From: Microbacterium resistens NBRC 103078
Lineage (GTDB): Bacteria; Actinomycetota; Actinomycetes; Actinomycetales; Microbacteriaceae
NCBI RefSeq assembly: GCF_001552355.1
Contig: NZ_BCRA01000017.1
Coordinates: 1 to 64,000, forward strand
Length of the DNA: 64,000 nt
Reading direction: 5' to 3'
Shown here: piece after piece, positions 57,912-64,000 of the stretch
How the letters are laid out: every line of letters starts with the position of its first letter
Numbering within the stretch: position 1 is the stretch's first letter
The notes under the pieces: model-generated
Database searches by the model: none
What the model saw: only the letters and a program-made list of their open reading frames with translations
What the model was told of the DNA's origin: nothing
Made by a program: the position numbers and the translations under genes

Positions 57912-58957
57912 GACAGCCTCGTCCCGCGCCGCCTCGCCACGAAGGCGATGAGCAGGGGGCCTCCGACGAACGCCGTGACGATGCCGACCTGCACCTCGCC
58001 GCCGCCTCCGATGATCCGGCCCAGCGTGTCCGAGAGAAGCAGCATCGCCGGGGCGGCGAGCACGGAGGCGGGCAGCACGATCCGGAGGTCCGGCCCGACC
58101 GCGCGCCGCACCAGGTGCGGCACGACCAGTCCGACGAACGCGATCGGCCCGGCGATGGCGGTGGCGGTTCCGCACAGCAGTGCGACGGCGGCGAGGGCCA
58201 GAGCGCGCACGACGCCAGGACGGACGCCCAAGGAGATCGCGCTGTCGTCCCCGAGCGACATCGCGTTGAGCGCGGGCGCCAGCGCCAGCGCGAGGAGGGC
58301 ACCGACCACGACGAGCGCGACCAGCGGCAACGCCTCGTCGACCGGACGCGCCGTCAGAGAGCCGACCCGCCAGAACCGGAACGCATCCAGCAGGGTCTCG
58401 TCCGACAGCACGAGCGCCTGGGTGGCGCCTCCGAGGATCGCGGAGAACGCCACGCCCGCCAGGATCAGGCGCACCGGCGACGCCTCGGCGAACCGGGAAC
58501 CGGCGAACCAGAAGATCACCGCCGAGGCTGCGGCGGCGCCGGCCAGGGCGAGCCACACCGTCCCGCCCACCCCGAGGGCGCCGAACACGCTGAGCCCGGC
58601 GACCACGCCGAACGAGGCGCCGGCGTTGACCCCGAGCATCCCGGGATCGGCGATCGGATTGCGGGTGATCGCCTGCATCAGGACCCCCGCGACCCCGAGC
58701 GCGACGCCGCAGATCAGCGCGTTCACCGTCCGGGCGACCCGCAGCTCGCCCACGATGTGGAGCACGTTCTCGTGACCGGCGCCGACGAGGGCCAGCGCGA
58801 CCTCGTGGAGCGGAATGAAACGTGCCCCGACCGCCAGGCTCAGCACCACGGAGAGGGCCAGGATCAGTGAGGCGCCGAGCATGACGGACGCTGTGCGCGA
58901 CGGCCGCACGGCGAAGGGCGTCCGTGCGGGCTCGACGATCGCGGTCCCGAGGTTCAT
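57908..58957 (-). CDS. Iron-siderophore ABC transporter permease (FecCD), first
   Basis: The 349-residue membrane protein has about ten helices and the FecCD motifs RVARTVNALICGVALGVAG, MQAITRNPIADPGMLGVNAG and IAGPIAFVGLVVPHLVRR. It is the first gene of the minus-strand iron operon. The ATG is the natural transcript start: a TAGGCT -10 box within the IdeR-type operator ends 8 nt before it and there is no ribosome-binding site. Confidence 0.93.
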   Translation of the reverse strand: MNLGTAIVEPARTPFAVRPSRTASVMLGASLILALSVVLSLAVGARFIPLHEVALALVGAGHENVLHIVGELRVARTVNALICGVALGVAGVLMQAITRNPIADPGMLGVNAGASFGVVAGLSVFGALGVGGTVWLALAGAAAASAVIFWFAGSRFAEASPVRLILAGVAFSAILGGATQALVLSDETLLDAFRFWRVGSLTARPVDEALPLVALVVVGALLALALAPALNAMSLGDDSAISLGVRPGVVRALALAAVALLCGTATAIAGPIAFVGLVVPHLVRRAVGPDLRIVLPASVLAAPAMLLLSDTLGRIIGGGGEVQVGIVTAFVGGPLLIAFVARRRGTRLS

Positions 58958-58958
58958 G

Positions 58959-58977
58959 TTTGGTGAGCCTAACCAAT
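58959..58977. promoter_or_regulatory. IdeR/DtxR-type iron box in the divergent siderophore promoter
   Basis: The 19-bp TTTGGTGAGCCTAACCAAT matches the DtxR/IdeR consensus TTAGGTTAGCCTAACCTAA at 15 of 19 positions and is nearly palindromic (TTGG...CCAA). It overlaps the -10 region of the permease operon and probable -35 of the binding-protein gene (TTGGTG at 58960-58965 with TAGCGT at 58983-58988). Iron-loaded IdeR/DtxR would shut off both directions. Confidence 0.85.
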
Positions 58978-58996
58978 GTTGCTAGCGTTCGTGGAT

Positions 58997-59938
58997 GTGA
59001 ACAGACCCGAACGCCCCCGGACCCTCCTCTTCGCCGCCGCCTCCCTCGCCGGCATCGCGCTGCTCGTCACCGGCTGCGGCGCCGCCGAACCGGAGGAGTC
59101 CACGAACCCGACCGCCGGATACGTGGTCGAGCACGCCATGGGCGAGACCGAGTTCGAGACGGTGCCGGAGCGCATCGTCGTTCTGGACTCGCCGCAGATG
59201 GACGCCCTGGTCGCCCTCGGGATCACCCCGGTGGGCGCTCCGGAGATCGGCGCAGGGCGCGGGTTCCCCGCCTATCTCGCCGACGAGCTCGCCGACACCG
59301 AGCCGATCGGCTTCATCGCGGAACCGGACGTCGACGCCATCGCGAACCTCGCGCCCGATCTGATCCTGGGGTCGAAGGTCCGCCACGAGGCGCTGTACGA
59401 CGAGCTCTCCGCCATCGCGCCGACCGTGTTCTCCGAGGACACCGGCACGAACTGGACCGAACAGGCCGAGCTGACGGCACGCGCCGTCCACCAGTCCGAC
59501 AGGATGGACGAGCTCATCTCCGGCGTCGAGAAGAGGGCGGCCGACGTGGGAAAGACGGTCGGCGCCCAGGGCACGACCGCCTCGATCGTCCGCTTCCGCT
59601 CGGACAATTTCCGCCTGTACGGCCCCGGCACGTTCTCCGGCTCGCTGCTGACGGAGATGGGTTTCGACCTCGGAGCCGACCGCGACTGGAACGAGTACTC
59701 GATGATGGAGCTCAGCCCCGAGCTCTACGAGCAGATCGACGGCGAAGCGGTCTTCTACATGAGCCCGGGCGGCGACCCGGCGGCGACCACGCAGGCCCGG
59801 ATCACCGGCCTGTGGGGAGCTCTGCCCGGCGTGTCCGGCGGCAGCGCGTTCGAGGTCGAGGACGACACCTGGATGGTGGGCATCGGCGTCATCGGCGCAA
59901 ACCTCGTCATCGACCAGGTCGAGGACCTGCTCGGCTGA
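58997..59938 (+). CDS. Iron-siderophore ABC transporter substrate-binding lipoprotein
   Basis: The 313-residue protein has a lipoprotein signal peptide with lipobox VTGC (Cys27) and a FepB/FhuD-type two-lobed domain: ERIVVLDSPQMDALVALGI, ANLAPDLILG and the long backbone helix near the middle. I chose GTG 58997, 8 nt after the -10 box; ATG 58976 lies inside the operator and upstream of that box, so it would not be on the transcript. It feeds the permeases encoded on the other strand. Confidence 0.88.
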   Translation: MNRPERPRTLLFAAASLAGIALLVTGCGAAEPEESTNPTAGYVVEHAMGETEFETVPERIVVLDSPQMDALVALGITPVGAPEIGAGRGFPAYLADELADTEPIGFIAEPDVDAIANLAPDLILGSKVRHEALYDELSAIAPTVFSEDTGTNWTEQAELTARAVHQSDRMDELISGVEKRAADVGKTVGAQGTTASIVRFRSDNFRLYGPGTFSGSLLTEMGFDLGADRDWNEYSMMELSPELYEQIDGEAVFYMSPGGDPAATTQARITGLWGALPGVSGGSAFEVEDDTWMVGIGVIGANLVIDQVEDLLG

Positions 59939-60005
59939 GCGCCCGCCCGGTGCGGGGTGCGGCCGATCGGACGGCCCGCCTCGCACCGCCTCCCTGGGAG
60001 AAGAC

Positions 60006-60788
60006 ATGACCACGCACACTCCGGCGATCGAGGCCAGGGACCTGGTGATCGGCTACGACGGGCAGGTGGTCGTCCACGGTGTGGATCTGGCCCTGCCGCG
60101 CGGCTCGTTCACGGTCATCCTCGGCCCGAACGCCTCGGGCAAGTCCACCGTGCTGCGCGCGCTCGCGCGGGTCCTGCGCCCGAAGACGGGTCAGGTGCTG
60201 CTCGACGGCCGCGCCCTGGCGGAGTACGGCTCGAAGGAGCTGGCGCGCCGGATGGGGCTGCTGCCGCAGGACGCCGTCGCGCCGGAGGGCATGCGCGTCG
60301 CCGACCTGGTCTCGCGCGGCCGGCATCCGCACCACACGGCTCTGCAGCGGTGGACCGGCGCCGACGACGCCGCGACCACGGAGGCCCTGCGCGCCACGGG
60401 GACCGAGGACCTCGCGGATCGATCCGTGGATCAGCTCTCCGGCGGGCAGCGCCAGCGGGTGTGGGTCGCGCTGCTCCTGGCGCAGCAGACCCCGGTCATG
60501 CTGCTGGACGAGCCGACGACGTTCCTCGACATCGCCCACCAGTACGAGCTGCTCGATCTGCTCCGCACGCTCAACGGGCAGGGCAAGACCGTGGTCGCGG
60601 TGCTCCACGACCTCAACCAGGCCGCGCGGTACGCCGATCACCTCGTGCTGATGAAGGGCGGCCGCGTGGTCGCCACGGGAGCGCCGGAGTGCCTCCTCAC
60701 GGCGGATCGCATCGGCGAGGTCTTCGGCATCGACGCGCTCGTGACCGCGGACCCCGTGACGGGGACCCCGATGGTCGTGCGCCGATAG
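60006..60788 (+). CDS. Iron-siderophore ABC transporter ATP-binding protein
   Basis: The 260-residue FepC/FhuC-type ATPase shows Walker A GPNASGKSTVLRAL (about 39-52; Asn for the usual Gly-Cys pattern is common in this family), signature LSGGQRQRVWVALLLAQ, Walker B VMLLDEPTTFLD and switch LHDLNQA. It powers the FecCD permeases. GGGAGAAGAC precedes the ATG. It follows the binding-protein gene by 67 bp and probably shares its iron-regulated promoter. Confidence 0.93.
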   Translation: MTTHTPAIEARDLVIGYDGQVVVHGVDLALPRGSFTVILGPNASGKSTVLRALARVLRPKTGQVLLDGRALAEYGSKELARRMGLLPQDAVAPEGMRVADLVSRGRHPHHTALQRWTGADDAATTEALRATGTEDLADRSVDQLSGGQRQRVWVALLLAQQTPVMLLDEPTTFLDIAHQYELLDLLRTLNGQGKTVVAVLHDLNQAARYADHLVLMKGGRVVATGAPECLLTADRIGEVFGIDALVTADPVTGTPMVVRR

Positions 60789-60914
60789 CGGCGCGCTGTT
60801 ACGGACCGTGTCGCCCCCGATTGCCGGGAAGGATTCCGGATGCCGCAGACTTGATATCTGGGGCACCCGCGCGCCTACCCGAGCGCCCGGGGCTCCGAGC
60901 AGGACGGAACATCC

Positions 60915-61670
60915 ATGACGAACGCAGACCCCGCGGCCGCCGCCCACGACGGCTGGCGTGCGCGACGCCGCGCCGCGGTCACCGCGCCCACCGGCAACCT
61001 GAGCCTCATCGAGACGCGGTGGTTCCCGACCGACACGACCCCGGAGCAGGCGGAGGCGCTCGTGGCGGCGGAGCGCGCTGCGTCGCCCGCGGGCGTCACG
61101 GTCACGGCCCTGTCGCGTACCGGGATCGACACGGGCGCGCCCGAGCACGGCCTCCGTGTCTGGGACGCGGACTCGCCGGCGATCCGCGCCTTCGAGGACA
61201 TCGTCGCCTTCCCCTACGACCCCGACTGGGTCATCGATGCCCGGTTCGCTCCCGTGTCCGCGGACCGCACGATCCCGTTCGAGCACATCCGCGACGCCGG
61301 CGGGTCCCGCAACCTGGTCGTGCCCGGAGACATCGTCTTCGAGCGGGACGGCGAGACGTTCACCCTCGCCGCGTTCGACGACGGCGGGACGCTCCTGCTC
61401 GTCTTCGGCGATCCCACCAACGGCCGGGACGACGAGACGGGCACCTACGGATCCGGGCGGTTCCTCTTCGTCGAGCGCGACGACGCCGGAGGGTTCGGCG
61501 ACGCGGGCACGGTCCGGCTCGACTTCAACCGCGCCTTCGTCCCGCCGTGCGGGTTCTCCGCCCAGTACAACTGCCCGATGCCTCCGCCGCAGAACCGCTT
61601 CCCGTGGCCGGTGCCGGCCGGTGAGCGCCTCGTCCGCTTCCGCGACGGCTTCGACATCTACACGGCCTGA
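60915..61670 (+). CDS. DUF1684 domain-containing protein
   Basis: A 251-residue soluble protein of the DUF1684 family. The N-terminal half has WRARRRAAVTAPTGNLSL and the C-terminal half the family block DFNRAFVPPCGFSAQYNCPM followed by PPPQNRFPWPVPAGE, with conserved Cys and Asn residues. Function is unknown. It lies directly before a dipeptide-type binding protein and permease, so it probably belongs to that transport operon. The 126 bp upstream hold a TTGATA-like element but no clear promoter or riboswitch. GAACAT precedes the ATG. Confidence 0.85.
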   Translation: MTNADPAAAAHDGWRARRRAAVTAPTGNLSLIETRWFPTDTTPEQAEALVAAERAASPAGVTVTALSRTGIDTGAPEHGLRVWDADSPAIRAFEDIVAFPYDPDWVIDARFAPVSADRTIPFEHIRDAGGSRNLVVPGDIVFERDGETFTLAAFDDGGTLLLVFGDPTNGRDDETGTYGSGRFLFVERDDAGGFGDAGTVRLDFNRAFVPPCGFSAQYNCPMPPPQNRFPWPVPAGERLVRFRDGFDIYTA

Positions 61671-61709
61671 CCGATCTTCCGTTCCTCGCCTCCCTCGAAA
61701 GACACGCCC

Positions 61710-63209
61710 ATGCGCTCCCTGAAGAAGTCCTTCTCCCTCGTCATCGGCGGCCTCGCGGTCGCGGCCGTCGCCCTCTCCGGCTGCGCGCCCTCCGGAGGCG
61801 GCGCCACCGGTGACGACGCGATCATCCGCATCGGGTCGCTCTACGAGCCCGTCAACCTGAGCAACACCGCCGGCGGCGGGCAGGGCGTGACCGAGGCGCT
61901 CACGGGCAACGTCTACGAGGGCCTCTTCCGGCTCACCGACGACGGCGAGGTGGAGCCCCTCCTCGCCACCGGATACGAGGTCTCCGAGGATGGTCTGACG
62001 TACACGTTCGCGCTCCGCGACGATGTCGCGTTCCACTCGGGCAAGGCGCTCACGTCCGCGGACGTGAAGGCCAGCATCGAGGCCGTCCTGGCACCGGACT
62101 CCCAGTCCGCACGCAAGTCGAGCCTGTCGGTGGTGGCGGGTGTCGAGACCCCGGACGAGCACACCGTGGTCGTCACCCTCAGCGACCGATCCGTCTCCTT
62201 CCCCTACCTCCTCTCCTACGTCTGGATCGTGAACGCCGATGCGACCGATCGGGAGACCACCGCGGACGGTACGGGGCCGTACACCCTCGGCGAGTGGAAG
62301 CGCGGCAGCACGCTGTCGCTGGACCGATGGGACGACTACTGGGGCGAGCCGGCCAAGAACGCCGGTGTCGTCTTCTCCTACTTCACCGACGCCGCCGCCG
62401 AGGACACGGCACTGCGCAGCGGCCGGATCGATCTCATCACCTCGGTGCAGAACCCGGACTCCCTGCCGCAGTTCGACAGCGCCGGCTTCACGATCAGCGA
62501 GGGCGATTCCACGACCAAGGAGCTCCTGGCGTTCAACGACCGTGTGGCCCCGTTCGACGACCCGCGCGTGCGCCAGGCCGTGTACTCGGCGGTGGACCGG
62601 GAGAAGCTGCTGAACGCGATCTGGGGCGACTACGGCACGCTCATCGGGTCGATGGTCCCGCCGAGCGACCCCTGGTACGAGGATCTCACCGACCTCAACC
62701 CCTACGACCCCGAACGCTCCGCGCGGCTCCTCACCGAGGCGGGACTGGCCGACGGCTTCACGTTCACGCTCGACACGCCCAGCTACGACCCGCACCCGGC
62801 CGTGGCGGAGTTCCTGCAGTCGGAGCTAAAGAAGGTCGGCATCACGGTCGAGATCAACACGATCAGCGCCGACGAGTGGTACTCGAAGGTCTTCAAGGAG
62901 CACGACTTCCAGGCGACGCTGCAGGAGCACGTGAACGATCGCGACGTCGTCTGGTATGGGAACCCGGACTTCTACTGGGGCTACGACAACCCGCAGGTGG
63001 CGCAGTGGATCGCCGACGCCGAGCGCGCGACGACCGAGGAGGAGCAGACCGCCCTCCTGGCCCAGGCCAACCGGCAGATCGCGACCGACGCGGCCAGCGC
63101 GTGGCTCTATCTCTACCCGCAGATCGTCGTCGCGTCCGACGCGGTGTCCGGCTTCCCCGTGAACGGCCTCAACTCCCAGTTCTTCGTCTATGGCATCGTC
63201 AAGGAGTGA
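61710..63209 (+). CDS. Dipeptide/oligopeptide-type ABC transporter substrate-binding lipoprotein
   Basis: The 499-residue protein belongs to SBP family 5 (DppA/OppA/NikA type). It has a lipoprotein signal peptide with lipobox LSGC (Cys24), followed by the family's N-terminal block, YEVSEDGLTYTFALRDDVAF and GTGPYTLGEWKRG. The ligand could be a peptide, nickel, or a small organic compound. GAAAG lies before the ATG. It is 39 bp downstream of the DUF1684 gene, and a permease follows. Confidence 0.92.
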   Translation: MRSLKKSFSLVIGGLAVAAVALSGCAPSGGGATGDDAIIRIGSLYEPVNLSNTAGGGQGVTEALTGNVYEGLFRLTDDGEVEPLLATGYEVSEDGLTYTFALRDDVAFHSGKALTSADVKASIEAVLAPDSQSARKSSLSVVAGVETPDEHTVVVTLSDRSVSFPYLLSYVWIVNADATDRETTADGTGPYTLGEWKRGSTLSLDRWDDYWGEPAKNAGVVFSYFTDAAAEDTALRSGRIDLITSVQNPDSLPQFDSAGFTISEGDSTTKELLAFNDRVAPFDDPRVRQAVYSAVDREKLLNAIWGDYGTLIGSMVPPSDPWYEDLTDLNPYDPERSARLLTEAGLADGFTFTLDTPSYDPHPAVAEFLQSELKKVGITVEINTISADEWYSKVFKEHDFQATLQEHVNDRDVVWYGNPDFYWGYDNPQVAQWIADAERATTEEEQTALLAQANRQIATDAASAWLYLYPQIVVASDAVSGFPVNGLNSQFFVYGIVKE

Positions 63210-63287
63210 CGCGGTCGCGCGGCCCGTTCGAGCCGCGCGACCGAATCCCCGGTGACGGGGCGACGAAGAGACGACGGAGGGGAACGC

Positions 63288-64000
63288 ATGCTCGGCTACG
63301 CACTGCGTCGCGGAGCCCTTCTCGTGGGCTCCTTCGCCATCGCCATGGTGCTGATCTTCGTGTTGCTGCGCCTGCTTCCCGGCGACCCCGCCAATGCTCT
63401 GCTGTCCGTCGACGCGACGCCCGAGCAGATCGCCGCGGCGCGCGAACAGGTCGGATCCGATCAGCCGCTGCTCGTCCAGTTCGTCACCTGGGCAGGGCAG
63501 ATGATCCGTCTGGATCTCGGGGAGTCCCTCCTCACCGGCGCCCCGGTCGGCCCGGACATCGCCCGGCGCCTGCAGGTGACGGCGCCGCTGACCCTGATCG
63601 CCTTCGGCCTCGCCGTGGTCGGCGCCCTGATCGCCGGCATCGTCAGCGCCGTGCACGCCGACCGGTGGTGGGGAACGGTCCTGTCCGGGATCGCGCAGCT
63701 CGGCATCGCCGTTCCCGTGTTCTGGGTCGGGATCGTGCTCGTCTGGCTCTTCGGACTCGGGCTCGGATGGTTCCCGACGGGCGGGTTCCCCGCCGACGAC
63801 TGGGGCGACCCCGCCGGCGCCGTCGCATCGCTGATGCTCCCCGCCATCACCATCGCGATCGTCATGGGCGCCTCCCTCACCCGGTACGTCCGTTCCGCGA
63901 CGCTCGACGTCCTCGGCAGCGACTACCTGCGCACGGCACGCGCCCACGGATCCGGCTTCGGTGAGGCGCTGTGGCGTCACGGCCTGCGCAACGGCGCCGT
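63288..64000 (+). CDS. ABC transporter permease (DppB/OppB type), 5' part
   Basis: The gene runs off the window; 237 codons are visible. The N-terminal signature MLGYALRRGALLVGSFAIAM and LLRLLPGDPANALLS belong to the DppB family, as does the periplasmic FVTWAGQMIRLDLGESLLTG. Hydrophobic helices follow near 100-125 and 130-155, and the EAA-type cytoplasmic loop begins YLRTARAHGSGFGEALWRHG. GGAGGGGAAC precedes the ATG. It follows the binding protein by 78 bp. Confidence 0.93.
   Translation, partial: MLGYALRRGALLVGSFAIAMVLIFVLLRLLPGDPANALLSVDATPEQIAAAREQVGSDQPLLVQFVTWAGQMIRLDLGESLLTGAPVGPDIARRLQVTAPLTLIAFGLAVVGALIAGIVSAVHADRWWGTVLSGIAQLGIAVPVFWVGIVLVWLFGLGLGWFPTGGFPADDWGDPAGAVASLMLPAITIAIVMGASLTRYVRSATLDVLGSDYLRTARAHGSGFGEALWRHGLRNGA

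Noticed and set aside
60789-60914. Riboswitch upstream of the DUF1684 gene
   Set aside because: I could not find any conserved riboswitch core or convincing paired structure in the 126 bp.
59907-62795. Long minus-strand frame opposite the ATPase, DUF1684 and binding-protein genes
   Set aside because: It crosses three recognisable plus-strand genes and encodes Arg/Gly/Val-rich sequence without domains.

Overview
The window is very GC-rich chromosomal DNA from an actinobacterium. The best fit is the family Microbacteriaceae (Microbacterium-like); this is inference. It rests on gene content and order typical of Actinobacteria: HGxxPAAW protein beside trpCBA, ANTAR response regulator, RbpA, PafBC-Tat-HelY block, TrmI and PAC2 protein. 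It also rests on abundant GTG starts and on TANNNT -10 boxes 6-8 nt before start codons, as in leaderless actinobacterial mRNAs. No insertion sequence, phage, plasmid or CRISPR array was seen.

Region 1 (1-18,134) is a dense plus-strand housekeeping block: end of priA, fmt, rsmB, rpe, hisE, hisG, hisF, hisI, a Trp-associated membrane protein, HGxxPAAW protein, trpC, trpB, trpA, lgt, gltB, gltD and pyk. No trpE lies between hisI and the Trp-associated membrane gene, where other actinobacteria have it. Region 2 (18,141-20,610) follows a tRNA-Leu(CAA) and two strong hairpins. It is a minus-strand island holding a Cfr-family 23S rRNA methyltransferase gene with a roughly 460-nt upstream region containing small ORFs, plus a GNAT gene. 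Region 3 (20,704-30,323) has an ANTAR regulator, polA, a DUF885 peptidase, an LLM oxidoreductase, an SGNH hydrolase and small membrane proteins.

Region 4 (30,384-33,355) looks like a decay or accessory zone: SUMF1-domain protein, GNATs, Nudix, two gene remnants and an orphan ORF. Inside it lies a 28-bp dif-like XerC/XerD site (32,074-32,101). Genes left of it are mostly plus-strand, and the long operons to its right are mostly minus-strand. I infer that the window spans the replication terminus.

Region 5 (33,490-42,206) mixes a tyrosine phosphatase, TrmH, a UvrA paralogue, VOC and AraC proteins, HdeD, an SDR, NfeD with SPFH, and a phosphodiesterase. Region 6 (42,331-53,587) is a conserved actinobacterial core: rbpA, lnt, helY, tatC, tatA, pafC, pafB, an FKBP lipoprotein, trmI, a HAD phosphatase and a PAC2 protein. 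The Pup-proteasome genes that lie between trmI and pafB in Mycobacterium are absent here. Region 7 (53,607-64,000) has uppP, an M20 peptidase, tRNA-Leu(GAG), a ferric-siderophore uptake locus around one IdeR/DtxR-type operator, and the start of a dipeptide-type ABC transporter operon with a DUF1684 protein; its permease runs off the window.
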